In this document: piece after piece, positions 44,356 to 54,799 of the stretch | Numbering within the stretch: position 1 is the first letter of the stretch | Layout: each line of letters begins with the position of its first letter | Source of the DNA: Spirometra erinaceieuropaei | Lineage: Eukaryota > Platyhelminthes > Cestoda > Diphyllobothriidea > Diphyllobothriidae | Reading direction: 5' to 3' | Length of the DNA: 64,000 nucleotides | Assembly: GCA_902702965.1 (NCBI GenBank) | Contig: CACRXP010000022.1 | Coordinates: forward strand, 831,231 to 895,230 | Translations under genes and position numbers: made by a program | The notes under the pieces: model-generated | The model's input: the letters and a program-made list of their open reading frames with translations, nothing else | Databases searched by the model: none | Told to the model about the DNA's origin: nothing

Positions 44356-45579
44356 GTTAGCTAACTTATTTTCAGCTGGAAATCCGCGGAGCAGATACTG
44401 CAACGTATTCCCGCCGGGACGAAACGGAGGATCGGATGAATTAACTGATTCAGTATGGACATTATCATGAGGAATAAATTGGTAAAACGGCCGTGGAGGA
44501 AACAAGTTAGGGGGTGGGGGAGGCATTGTTTCCATTGGAGCAAGAGTTTTAGTAAACGGCGGAAAAATCGGCATATTCGGCCTAACTGCCTTGAGATGAG
44601 GGCTGGGGGGCAGTTGCGAACCCGCTACGTTTTGAGTCGGGGTATTTGAGGCACTGTTAGCCGATTGTGGAGGAAAAGATCTTATAATAGTGCTGGATTT
44701 ATTGGGTGTCCGAGTGGCTGAGACAGCAATTGGATTTGCTTTTGACTTAGACACATGCTTAGGCTTACTAGGGGTTGCTGGGGGAGTCGATAGAGGCGTG
44801 TTTATACCAGGCGTGATGGTGTGTTTAAAGAGCTCAGCTTTAAAAGTAGTCGAGTTCCCTACGGAATTGACTATGCCGTGATGTGCAGATGCCGCAGATG
44901 GTGTTGTAGAGGACATATTCAGACTGACAGTAGGTGTCATTATCTTGGTGCTGGTTTTTGCCGAATTTAATTTATTCAGTCTTCGCTGCAGCGGTGTGAG
45001 GTCTGGCGAAACGGAACAGCGCCATTTACGGCAGAAGTCTCTAGTTATCTCCCTACTCGACAAGATAAAATCGACTTCTATCATGGAGAAAAGGGTAACT
45101 AGTATCGGCGCATTACGGCTAAGCGAGCGAAGTCGCTTAGCTTGTGCGACACTGAAACTCAAGCCACAACTTTGTAGGAACACGTGCGCTCCCTCCATAG
45201 CAGATAAGTGGCTCGGAATGTTTCGCAGTACGAAATTATGCTTGCGCTTAATTCTTTCCTCAGTTTCCGAACTTATTACCCCAATAAGTTTAAAAGGTTG
45301 TTCAATTACTTTTTCAGAAGTGTTGTTTATGTCGCCATAAATCAACTGGTCGACTATTTCGCCGGCTGATGGCCTGCTACGACTAGCAGAGGCGTATTTT
45401 TGGACGACTGAAGCGTCAAGAGGTTCTACATGTACTAAAGGGATTTGTGAGTTAATCAGATCTGCGGACGGCGAAGAACATACGCTGGCACCTGCTATGT
45501 CTTCAGTCACGATTTGAGCACCCAGAGACGGTGGGGAGGCCGCAAGCTTTCGCCGTTTAGCACGTGCTCTGCGGGGCAT
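44200..45579 (-). CDS. element B ORF1: RRM-like RNA-binding protein with proline-rich tail
   Basis: An intact 459-codon frame starting at ATG 45,579 and ending TAG at 44,200. The N terminus is basic (RRARAKRRKL, nuclear-signal-like). Around residues 105-185 is the domain shared with element A: KRKHNFVLRNIP, AHVFLQSCGL, AQAKRLRSLS, APILVTLFSMIEVD, ILSSREITRD. The rest is Pro/Ser/Thr/Asn rich with short proline runs (MPPPPPNLFPPRP) and no CCHC zinc knuckle that I can see. The last about 155 bases overlap the ORF2 frame. Identification as retroelement ORF1 rests on position, the shared domain and the match to element A. Function as RNA chaperone is inferred from the family. Confidence 0.9.
   Translation of the reverse strand: MPRRARAKRRKLAASPPSLGAQIVTEDIAGASVCSSPSADLINSQIPLVHVEPLDASVVQKYASASRSRPSAGEIVDQLIYGDINNTSEKVIEQPFKLIGVISSETEERIKRKHNFVLRNIPSHLSAMEGAHVFLQSCGLSFSVAQAKRLRSLSRNAPILVTLFSMIEVDFILSSREITRDFCRKWRCSVSPDLTPLQRRLNKLNSAKTSTKIMTPTVSLNMSSTTPSAASAHHGIVNSVGNSTTFKAELFKHTITPGINTPLSTPPATPSKPKHVSKSKANPIAVSATRTPNKSSTIIRSFPPQSANSASNTPTQNVAGSQLPPSPHLKAVRPNMPIFPPFTKTLAPMETMPPPPPNLFPPRPFYQFIPHDNVHTESVNSSDPPFRPGGNTLQYLLRGFPAENKLANNGYQFTCPSFPPPSPTPLYPRQKFSMPQNFLQNRMVASGPFAPWAAQNWTM
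44240..44272 (-). promoter_or_regulatory. candidate -1 ribosomal frameshift signal with hairpin (element B)
   Basis: ORF1 codons CAA AAT TTT TTG contain the slippery heptamer A-AAT-TTT at 44,272-44,266 (minus strand). After an 8-base spacer (TTGCAAAA) comes CCGGATG-GTTG-CATCCGG (44,257-44,240), a perfect 7-bp GC-rich stem with a 4-base loop. A -1 slip joins ORF1 to the ORF2 frame. Slippery site, 5-9 base spacer and stable stem are the three standard parts of a -1 frameshift signal. Confidence 0.72.
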
Positions 45580-46366
45580 TACAGACAGGAAAAGTTTTTC
45601 GTTACAGAAGAAGGGTCAACACGTTGCCAACGTACGGAAAATCGCACTTAATAGCAAGAGCTACTGTTATTTAACTACGAAAAAGAGAAAGAGATAGTAG
45701 GGAAAGGAGTCACTACAAAGGTTTTTTACAAAATACGACTATTTTGCAAGACTGTCAAATAAAACTGGGAAAAATTATATCTTGTATCGAAAGTCGACTT
45801 TTAAAAGGGGCTCAAGTAAAAAACAGGCATTAGTTGCTTAAGGATATCTAGATAAATTCGAAGCTTCACTTATCTTTGAAATTGAACTGCGCAAAATCTT
45901 ACAGATGGACGGACGATTTCGAGCGTTATCTGCAGGCTAAGGTTGATATACACCGGTTATTGCGTGCTAAATTAGTCAGTCGGAACACAACTACGCCATA
46001 TAGAAAGTGATAAAATGTCAGCTGTCTTCAAGGGCCAATGGAAATGACAGTAATAGTGTACTGTACTGTAGATAGGAAAACAATCTCATGAGCGAAAGCT
46101 GCTGAAATATGCGCAGCTTTGCTGTAGCAGTAATAACTCTGTGGCATGAGACGTCAAAGTGACTTCAGACGGATTGCTTTGTCGCGCTTTACTCTACGGT
46201 TGTCAAGTTTCCCCCTATGTGTATCCAGCCTGGCACAGTCACACGCTGTTTGTAAAGGATGTCCTCGCGCATTTATTGTGGTCGTTAACTCAAAGAAGTT
46301 TGTATGCACGAGGTAGTATTCGTGACTGCACATGATGGCGAACGTTTGTATTAGGTCGTCTCATAC
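45580..46366. other. element B 5' flank; no gene recognised
   Basis: The first about 260 bases probably contain element B's 5' UTR. The rest has no supported feature. Confidence 0.35.
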
Positions 46367-46640
46367 CTAACTATAACTTAAGGGAAAAAGGTCGAGATTA
46401 GATAATCGTGTTTCATAAGGTAGTGAGTCCTGTTCCGTTACAAGTTTGGTTGCCAGCCTTCTGAACATTTCCGATGGCGATAAGATCCTCAGCAGTCCAG
46501 AGACGCCGAGATCGTATAGAGAAATCCCATCGGGGTCATAAAAACGTTCGGAGGGCTTTGGCGAAACAGCCTTTATCAAAAGTTGAGGGCGCTCGCTTGA
46601 CATGATAAAAGATTGATAGCGGACTTGGCTACCTTGGAGC
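46367..46640 (-). pseudogene. CR1-like ORF2 C-terminal fragment
   Basis: On the minus strand EMFRRLATKLVTEQDSLPYE then TRLSNLDLFPLSYS matches, in order, the QRRATKMVRG-SSFPYATRL and NLNLFLWSY stretch of the plus-strand CR1-like element at 32,939-33,033. The upstream part (to about 47,075) is open for 148 codons in another frame but I could not place it on RT motifs. An old fragment of the same family. Confidence 0.55.
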
Positions 46641-47585
46641 AACGTACCGACGTTTTATGCAAATACGTGACCAACTAACGAAAGTCCTTCTGGACGTCCA
46701 CATCGTCCAATCCGCTAGATCAGAAAAATCCGAAGTGGTCTCGGTCTGGATCAGTTCAATAACGGCGTCTTGGATCCCACCGTTCGAAATGTAGCCGCTG
46801 GACAGCAACCTTCCATTTCGATCGACGGTTTCAGTCTGACCGGCCAAGATGAGGTTCTCCAAATTGTTTGCGTGACATCCCTGCCGGCCTCTGTGCGAAC
46901 ACCAGCCGCAGTGGACGTCGGCGTTCAGGCACTCCTGCATAAATGCTCTTGTGGGTCTTTTTCTCAGGACCAAACATTTTACGCCGGCTGCCTTTCCGCC
47001 GCATAATAGTCCCCGCGCTCGCTGACCCATTCTATTCATTGACATCGGGAAGTAGGAAAACAGCAAGTGCCTCATTCCTTCTGACTACTTAGTCTCGCAT
47101 TTCAGCCATCCTGTTTACCCCTTGGTTAAGGGCTCCGTTGTAAATTTTTCAATTTCGTGTCTTGTATACTCAGTTTAAGTATTGAAGAGTATCCTCGTGG
47201 CGCCTGCGGACGGCTACTGGCATTAGACTGGAGTACAACGGCTTGGTCGATTCTTCCTAAGAGTTCGGCAGTCAGTCCTTTATGCCTTAATTTCTTGTGT
47301 CTCTGGACATCGCTTAGGAAGGCAACTCAAGTGTTGGTACCCCTGAACAAGTTTTGGCGCGCCCCTGATTTAAACAATCAAATTTTGCGCAACATTTCCT
47401 GGACGTACCCCTTACTACCCAGATAGCACGGGCATAGGATATGATCTTTGCATTCGTTGCCGCAGCCAACGTAAGAGATCTCCCACCCGCTAATTTGAGC
47501 ATCAACAGTTTAGCACAGCTAAAGCAATAACTAACTGTGTTTAAGGTTATCTTTGACTAGGGCGGCAAGACAACCGGTCAGACTA
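46641..47585. other. no gene recognised
   Basis: A 148-codon minus-strand frame (46,629-47,075) may be decayed RT upstream of the CR1-like fragment, without firm motifs. Otherwise nothing is supportable. Confidence 0.3.
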
Positions 47586-47613
47586 ATCTAGTTAAGTATA
47601 TACTTAACTAGAT
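47586..47613. repeat. perfect 28-bp palindrome
   Basis: The sequence from ATCTAG (47,586) to CTAGAT (47,613) is its own reverse complement with no spacer; its centre is AAGTATATACTT. The chance of a given 28-mer being a perfect palindrome is about 1 in 4 to the 14th. Confidence 0.95.
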
Positions 47614-47787
47614 ATATTTTACTTATTCCAGACCGATCAGGGTTCACCTGAGATATCTTCTTATATTCTACCAAAACGAATAAGAAGTTTTAAAAAATAA
47701 TTGTAATGTGATGTTATGTACTTGTATTTCAAGGGTTCTATGCAGGGCCCCTGATTCCCCGATTTATGTGCAATTTTGTCAATTATG

Positions 47788-47850
47788 TCATATTATATAT
47801 GATTGAAAGTTTATTCCACTGGAATAAACTTTCAATCATATATAATATGA
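47788..47850. repeat. perfect 31-bp hairpin with one-base centre
   Basis: Arms 47,788-47,818 and 47,820-47,850 are exact reverse complements separated by a single C (47,819). The arm reads from TCATATTATATATGATTG to TTTATTCCA. Such a structure would extrude readily and is unstable in cloning hosts; it may be a real hairpin element or a fold-back assembly artefact. Confidence 0.95.
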
Positions 47851-48339
47851 TTCGTTCACAATAAAACATAAGTAAAAAAGGATCGGTGTTGTTCCATGTG
47901 AGTCAGTGCAAAACCACTGTGGATGACACTATGTTTTGAAAGGCTGGCTATAAGTAGTCATATTGTAAAAGAAGGTGTTTGTCAAAAATTGCGTCAGCTA
48001 GTTACATTTTAAGCATGTTAAATGTGTCGTCTGGAATCATCTTAGTTGGTTGCCAGTTTCGTGATCGTATTATCCGTTGACAGGAGGATAACTTAAGTTA
48101 CGGAGGCCATAAAAGGGTGGGGGACGAATGGAGAATGGGGGGCGCCGCCACGCATTTTTTTTCGGATGGTGTGGCCAGACCTGGCTGTGGTGTCGAAGGC
48201 CACACCTTAGCCACGCCAAATAGCCACGTTTGGCCGAGTCGTAGCCAGGTCTCGCCGCGGCGGCAAGGCATGGCCAGCCGCGGCTGGTGCTGGCAGGGTT
48301 CCTATAGTCTAGCAACGTGCGTTCGTCTTTGACTTTGTA
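47851..48339. other. no gene recognised; GC-rich patch with inverted repeats
   Basis: Between 48,110 and 48,310 the base composition rises sharply, with repeated GGCCA, GCCACG and CCGCGG-type words and a 9-bp inverted repeat GGTGTGGCC/GGCCACACC (about 48,168 and 48,199). No tRNA fold or coding frame is supported. Confidence 0.4.
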
Positions 48340-49010
48340 TGGATGGCCGCGTACTTGATGTGTGGAGGCAAACTCAAAGAAGTCTCCCCCGTATCAATAA
48401 GCAATCATGGTCTTGGACAATCCGGAGCGCATAGAATAGGCTGAAGCATAGTTTCCTATACGACAGAGAGAATAATACAAGAACATTTAATGTCTTGCTA
48501 CGATAAAGGCTTTAGACCGTCGACCATCTTCGTTGCCTTACGTTGCACTTGGTTGAGCAATTCAATATTTTTTCTCATTCCTGATGCCGTTGCTGGCATT
48601 TGATATGCCAAGTGGTGTCATACAAAAACGCCAAAGCGTCTTCCGAAGACGTCGGAAGAAAATATGTCAAGCGCACATATGATCCAGGGCAAAGTACCAT
48701 TTGCCATGTGGACCACTTTCTCCCATTGTCTGACGTCAGTATACTTGTCGTTGTCCATGTGTCTAGACCTTTGTTCCTTTTTGCATCTTCTAATGTTGTC
48801 GCTGGTGTGGATATTTACATAAATTAATTAAGACCGAAAATGGACCTAAGTCAGAACTCTATGGGACACCACTTTCTACATCTGCCCATTTCAAAATAAA
48901 ATTATTAACAATGTCTCTGTGCCCTGGAGCAAAGGAAACTCCGAATAGATGTACTGGTGTAAGCGAACAGATAGTATGTGTGAAGAACATACTGTCTGAG
49001 CATAGTTTTC
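48340..49010 (-). pseudogene. non-LTR reverse transcriptase remnant
   Basis: The minus strand reads ILKWADVESGVP-stop-SSDLGP near 48,890, clearly the SGVPQGSVLGP block with its Gln codon changed to TAG. Farther on, after frame changes, come weak matches to the RT thumb and SLCRIGNYASA, like the VRPLLEYA segment of CR1-type ORF2. YADD is not preserved. The element cannot be assigned to a particular clade. Confidence 0.5.
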
Positions 49011-49410
49011 TGTGAATTTACAAACATGAGTGATTACTTCGACTAACTTAGGCCGTTATTACTTTTAAAAGTGTATAAGGCGAGCATGGATACAAATCTC
49101 CAGTGTGCTCCATTACCGAAGACGTTTACGAAGTGCGTATGCGTTTAACAGGAGACAAGTGTAATTTTAAGTGAAATAATTAACAAGTCATAAAAGACCA
49201 CTTACTGTCCCTTCGTGTTCGCGAACGGTGCCCACAAGTCCTACAACCGCCCAGCCCCCTTAGTTAGGGGTTCACGAGCATTGCAGGGAAGAAGTGGTTT
49301 TTAGCTATAATGCGGCCAATTACTTAATGCAACCTCTAACGCTATTTTTCCTGTGCGTTTGTAGAGAGAAGCATGAGTGGACTACCAGAGAGAAGACTTT
49401 CGCGCAACGC
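49011..49410. other. no feature recognised
   Basis: Nothing supportable is seen. It could hold an intron or promoter of the DUF4806-like segment that follows, but no evidence shows this. Confidence 0.25.
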
Positions 49411-50112
49411 TCTTAACGTTCAGCTATCACTAGATCTATAGATTATTTAAGCGGCGAAGGCCTATCATCGCCAGTAAGAAACGATAAATTTAACATAAAC
49501 GAATTTAGGAACCTCTTGAGCCGAGTGGTGATAGAGATAACTCTTTCGACACACTTCCTATCGCAGAGGACACCATCACCGAAGGTAAGACCTAATGCAA
49601 CTTATACGTTACCTGAAGTGCGGCGTGATCCTACATTAAGTGATCGTATGGCTGACCGTGAGCACACTGTTAAAGTAATGTGCCAACATTTAGCACGGGT
49701 GTCGCGAATACAGGATTTAATCTTGGAAGGTATCCACCGCCTGGTGGGCGGCCAACGGGACTTGGAGTCAGCTGTTACTCGACGGCCGACTACCAATACC
49801 ACGGTTGCCACTGGGCTTCCCATAAATGCCGTAGGCAGCCCTTTAAGAACTGGGGCGGATTTCCGGGCACTAAACGCGAGACTTGCGGACAGTGAAGTGC
49901 GTAGTCAATTGATAGAGACGAGAAAATTTCATTAATGAGTTTATTAGTTCTCCTATCTGGCCTGCCTTGGCGGCCGTTCTCTGGATGACTTCACAAAAAG
50001 AGTGTTTCATGCTCTGTTTGTGGATGACATCATTCTCTAATTAAACTTCAAAGGGCTGAACATGAAAGGGGGGCTATTTGATTCGCCAACGTTTGGAGTC
50101 ATCAAGGGTAGG
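49411..50112 (+). pseudogene. DUF4806-like domain coding segment, interrupted
   Basis: One plus-strand frame holds a protein-like sequence over 700 bases. A helix-like region (MADREHTVKVMCQHLARVSR, then ILEGIHRL) precedes a segment resembling the DUF4806 family: GADFRALNARLADSEVRSQL, then YLACLGGRSLDDFTKRVFHA, then LNFKGLNMKGG and FGVIKG. Twelve codons (49,915-49,950) with three stops (TAA, TGA, TAG) split the domain exactly between RSQLI and SYLACLGG, and a fourth stop, TAA, lies at 50,038. No in-frame ATG opens the segment, so it may begin at a splice acceptor (TTCAG near 49,420). It is either a decayed copy or an exon pair with an unusual tiny intron. DUF4806 proteins are often found with mobile elements. 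The family call is from memory of its pattern. Confidence 0.55.
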
Positions 50113-51799
50113 TTCCCACTAATTATCGATGACTGCTCTATCCACAGAGGTCCTTGGCATTTGGAATGGAGACAGTAAGGCATCTCATCGATCTGGAGGT
50201 GTTCCTTATAAAACGACTTAAACGGTCATTGTATAGTCTTTCAAAAAAATGCAAAAGAATATTAACGGCACCCAGACCAGCGGTAAGTGTTCCTCAATTA
50301 CTAATTAAACAATACCCTTTAATGTAGATTCAACACCGGGATCTTCATCAAGCAGCTGGACAAATTTAATGATGTATAGCCTAAATAGAGAGCAATGGAA
50401 AAACAACTACTAATGTACATATTTATTTACCTATTTTTTTAAAATATACATCGACCAGTTCATACGACTTTTGATCGTAGTGGGTACTTTGCGCTAGTTA
50501 TACGTTTGCCATTATAACTAAGACTACGGTAGATGATTTAGGAGGAGGAGGAGGAGGAGGAGGGCAGACAGAAACAATATAGGTCGAATTAGTAAAAAAC
50601 GCAGGTATTTCCGTGAGAAAAGGGGTCGTGGAACTTGCAATCCGCGCTGATACCGTCGGTTTTTGAGTATATCAAAAAGTCGATATCTACTCGATATACA
50701 ACCGCCGGACAAAAACGTTACCCACTCGATATACTTATATTGGAAAATCTATCTACCCGCTATCGAGGCGATATGCGCTTGCTACTAAGGTCCGAAACCA
50801 TTTGAAAATACTTCTTCTACTTCGTGCATTTTAAATTTTTTGTAAACCAAACCTGTGTGTTACGCTATCAAATCATTCTCAAAGTCATAAAATATGACTA
50901 TGGGTAACCAGTATCTGTGGTCTTTCTCAGACGAGTGAAAAACACTCATGCTGCTGGAGCGGACTTGGGAAAGCCATTTTTATTTTACACATTATTTTGT
51001 TCTTTCCAGATATCCCATTAAATGATTTTGATAGCGCTCTATGGTATTTTAGGCGCGATGAAAGTTTGACTTACAGGACGATAATTTTCACAGTCAAGTC
51101 GTGAACATCATGAATCGGGATGGTAAATGTACACTTCCATTCCCCTAGAGGTTCGTCTTCCTCAAATTACTTTTGAGGCATGACATACTTTACATACAGT
51201 AGTGTAGGAATTTTATCCAGATCAGGCTATTTGGCAGACTTCAACTGGAGCTATTCGGCCGAAACTATGGTCGATACTTAGTATAATTTCTCTGTTGGGG
51301 AGAAGGATAGACTGATTGGAGAACAAGTGAAGAAGCAAAAAGAAGAATCGGAGTCTCAAGTGAAGACGGACTGAAAGAAATTTAGAGAGAGGGCTGCTTT
51401 AGCCTGGTCATCGGTCTCCAGTTTTCGGTCTGCAGTCCAAAGGGCTGAGGTCAATTATTACGAGCGTTTAGTACTCAGTGTCTAAACATAGAATTTATGG
51501 GCGTTCCAACGAGTTTTGCATAATGTTCAGTTTATACTTCCTTTGCATCTCGGTAGCCGCACTTTTACGAATTTTGGACTGCCGCTCATACTCGCGAAAG
51601 CGCTATTCGGAGCTGGTTAATCTGTATCGCTTTTAAAAGATATCTTTAAAAAGACATGCGAGTTAAAGTTTATTCTTTATGGTAGTTGGTGATTCTCTTT
51701 CTTCCGAGAGGACAGTTGAGATAAACAATCCTTTTCAGTAGTCAACTGAATGTCCTCCAATGGTCATTTGTTCCACTTTACATTTCTGTTTCCCGCCTA
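50113..51799. other. no gene recognised
   Basis: AT-rich, with short frames only. From 51,290 to 51,800 the minus strand may continue the retroelement fragment described next, without firm motifs. Confidence 0.3.
50541..50562 (+). repeat. (GGA)7 microsatellite
   Basis: Seven perfect GGA units. Same motif as the tract in element A's ORF1, but no retroelement sequence was recognised around it. Confidence 0.9.
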
Positions 51800-52500
51800 A
51801 CCTCTGACGCTTCTCTCCATTTCAGTGGATGGTCCTCATTCCAAACGATTTCTCACCTATTGGACATAGTTGGTTAGAAAAACAGCGAGTACTCGAAGTA
51901 CACCGTAATGTAATCACTTGACTCTGATGACGGTCGATCCTGCAGGTGTAATCCATTTTCCTTCTCTCGGGTAAAAATAAGGTCGAGACAGTTTGACCGT
52001 TGTCCTTCCCTGGCTCGTGTTTCAAAGATAACTTTCTGGCACTGAAGTTTATCTGTCAGTCATTGTAGTAGTTTGTGATTAAAATTAGCTGGCAGCCCCT
52101 GCGCAGTCTATGTTTGCCAATCAGTACACGGAGCGTTACAATCGCCAACGATAAAAATAATCCTTCTTATAATAGGCTTTGTACAGTTCGGTCATGAGTA
52201 TAAGATAATGGTCAGAAGTTTGGCTATTCGAGCGGCGCGCCACTGAACGTGTCAATGGTCGAACGTACTTTACAGATATGCTGATGCTTAATACTTCCAC
52301 GTCCTATACAGGAGTGTTTAACTAAGCCGTACCAGACTGCTTGCAAACGAAATATGTAAATGATGACTCCTCTTCCTCGGCTTGGTCCATCTCCCTTGAA
52401 TTGTTGATATTTTCTGAGTGATATTTCTGAATCTGAAATACCTGCAGAAAGTCACGCTTCTGTGACAGCCACAAGTTTTTGTTTAATTTTATATACTACC
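51800..52500 (-). pseudogene. CR1-like endonuclease remnant
   Basis: Minus-strand translation in changing frames gives AVTEA then LSAGISDSEISLRKYQQF (about 52,480-52,400), matching the VTETWL-type Glu motif, then GRGVIIYI, then IIFIVGDCNAPCTDWQ (about 52,170-52,120, the GDFN site with Phe changed to Cys), and NCLDLIFTRE (about 51,985), the LDLIFT block. The order is right for the APE-type endonuclease of a CR1-like ORF2. No RT follows recognisably, so it is an isolated or very decayed 5' part. Stops and frameshifts are frequent. Confidence 0.65.
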
Positions 52501-52869
52501 TTTCTTGGTTCATTCAGTTTGTTGACCAGGTTTTGCATATTTGGCCGTTTGGTCGGAGAGGTCCAGCCTTCATTGTGGCAGGTTTTGACCAGAGGGAAAT
52601 CCCCTTGGTCTGAACTACGTGAAAATATTTGTTTTTTAATCCTTCCTCCCTCTGCCAGTCCTACTTCTTATTTCTGTCCTCAGTAATCTTTTCAGTCTTT
52701 CCCACCGTTTGTAGTCCAGCTGAAAAGACGCTTCTTCATGCGCTCTTCGTGAGACCATTTTTCCTTTTAATAAAAGCACTGACTCGGTTTCGTTTTCTTA
52801 AATAACTTCTAGGGGCCTTGAAAATATTCTCGAGTCAAGGCATGGGTCCGGTTTATCTACTAGGAAAGC
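52501..52869. other. no feature recognised
   Basis: Nothing supportable is seen between the endonuclease remnant and the 3' part of the RTE-like element. Confidence 0.3.
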
Positions 52870-54795
52870 TTTTTACGGTGAAAATTTCCCCATCCTCCAG
52901 GACAGCATTGGCGTATTCGTTAGGAAGACCGAGGAAGACCAGACCGATGGGTGATTTTCACATGTGCGGTGGCAATGGGGACAGGATGGTTTGAAGGTCT
53001 TAGAGTCGGTTGTGATGGTGATCCTATCAGTGGCGGCCGCCCTGGTTAAGGGCCAATTGGTAGTGCTGGAGACAGGAGAGTTTTCAGGTGTCCACTGTGT
53101 GCTTGGCGTGTCGATATTGCAGCTATCGTAGATTGTTGCTTCTGTCTTAAACGTTCTCCTCCCGACCGAGTGATCCTGGGCAAGGTCAAACCAGGACTCT
53201 GGAATGGCTTAAAGATGCTTGAGGGCATTCTTCAAGGTGTCCCTGTAGCGTCTTTTCGTCTTTCTTGTCGGCAAGCATCCGTAGCCGCATCGTCGTAGAA
53301 GAGTCGCTTGGGTATGTACTCGTCGTCCATCCTCGTGAAGCGACAACCCTAGTGCAGATTAACTTGCCTCAACAGGGCATGACTGCTGATGGTTCGGGTT
53401 CCTTCAATTACTTCGTTATCTGGAATCCTGCCTTGCCATTTTAACTGCAGCATTATTCGGAAACAGTTGAGGTGGAAGTGGTTCCGTTATCCAGCTTGTT
53501 CCTTATAGTCTGTCCAGGTCTCCGCTGCATAAAGCAGTGCTGTTAAGATGACAACTTTGCACATCCCCACACGGAGGCTTGCAGTCGACCAAAGGCTTGG
53601 CTGACTTCAGACATCCGATGAGTCATTTCGTCACCGATTTTGGTGTTGCGTAAGAGTGTGCTGTGCGAACTTTTCCACTGTTTGGATTGGGGTGCCTTTG
53701 GCCGTGATACGACGCTAACTGTATTCAGCATTGGGTAAAGACTAGTGTACGATCGCCGTTTTTTGTTGATTGCAAACTTTAAGTTAGAGCAGTCGAAGGC
53801 GAAGAGGTGCATGGTACTTTTCACAACTGTCTCCGTCGGGACATTGACTGTACAGTCATGCATGAAGAGGGGTTCATGGACAGTGGATGCTGAAGCTCGC
53901 GTGGACGCTTGCATTCGTCGAATGTTGAGAAATTGTTCGAAGGTACTGTGGACGATTCTGATCCCACGGTGCTTCTCACGATAGGCGTCCATCGGCATGA
54001 CACAGAACATGCGACTGAAGAAGGTGAAAGCGGGTGCTCGGCCCTGATTCACTTCATCCGTCAACATTAATGCTTCTGAGATTGTCCCGCTTTCCGTGGT
54101 GCGTGTCATCAGTCTATCGTAGAGCTGAGGCATCATGCGCGCGTATTGTTCAGGACATACACATTTCTTATGATTTTCGAGAGTTTATCACAAGTTTCTG
54201 TGTTGAAAAGTCTTCTCCAGGTCCTTGAAGATAGTGTAAAGATTCGTATGCATTTCCTGACGTTTATCGTTGCCGGTCGACGAGGACCATGTTGGTGGTT
54301 CCGTAACGTCATCGGAGGCCACGCTGGCTTTCTGGGAGATGTCCGTGATCCAGATGGTCGCTAAGATGATTGAGAAAAACGGTTGCAAAGATGTTCCCGG
54401 AAATACTGAGCAGACAGATTTTTCTGTGCTTATCACAGGCTCACCTGTTTCCTTTTCCGCTTGTAGTGATGGACGATTGCCGTCTCCGCGAGGTCCTGAG
54501 GAAGTAGTCCCTGCCGCCACATTCTTGGAATATGGCTGTAAGTTTGTTCATAATTCAGAATCCACATGCTTATAGACGACGACGGGGATCGCGTTGTATA
54601 CCGCTGTTTTCACACCGAAAACTTGTTACATAGCTCTGATTGTTTCTGCGAGAGAAAGCGGGAAGTTCAGGCCGTTGCGAATTGTCACCCGGGAGGAGTC
54701 TGTTGATTGTGTCTTCGGAGAGTACGGATGGGCGGTTGAAAGCCATTCCGAAGTTCTCGGTCCGCAGTTCACAATTTGCTAGTTATTCGTAAGGA
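52870..54795 (-). pseudogene. RTE-like ORF, RT and zinc-finger C terminus (family 1, copy 2, 3' half)
   Basis: Minus-strand order: NCELRTENFGMAFNRPS (about 54,775, end of linker), ETIRAM and AIPVVVYKH, KRQEMHTNLYTIFKDLEKTF at motif A (about 54,255, first Asp changed), ESGTISEALMLTDEVNQGRA and PAFTFFSRMF (54,090), then PMDAYREKHRGIRIVHST, VHEPLFMHDCTVN where ADD is expected, SDLKF-type thumb, then RMSEVSQAFGRLQASVWGC (53,600), and a C-terminal region to SKTFKPSCPHCHRT (52,985) with SPIGLV close behind, a decayed C2H2-type finger. Catalytic aspartates are mostly lost. The 594-base frame 53,543-54,136 is the best preserved part. Its 5' half is at 58,320-59,250, separated by a gypsy element. Confidence 0.75.
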
Positions 54796-54799
54796 GTGA

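Larger units (their letters stand above)
41031..45579 (-). mobile_element. element B: nearly full-length CR1/jockey-like non-LTR retrotransposon
   Basis: A minus-strand element of at least 4.5 kb with ORF1 (45,579 to 44,200), overlapping ORF2 (frame open from about 44,355 to 41,332) and a 300-base 3' UTR ending in AATTT units (about 41,030-41,055). ORF1 is intact. ORF2 has two frame breaks. It is related to element A in gene order, ORF1 domain, frameshift site and 3' UTR structure, but the proteins are strongly diverged. Its 5' UTR probably continues to about 45,840. Confidence 0.9.
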
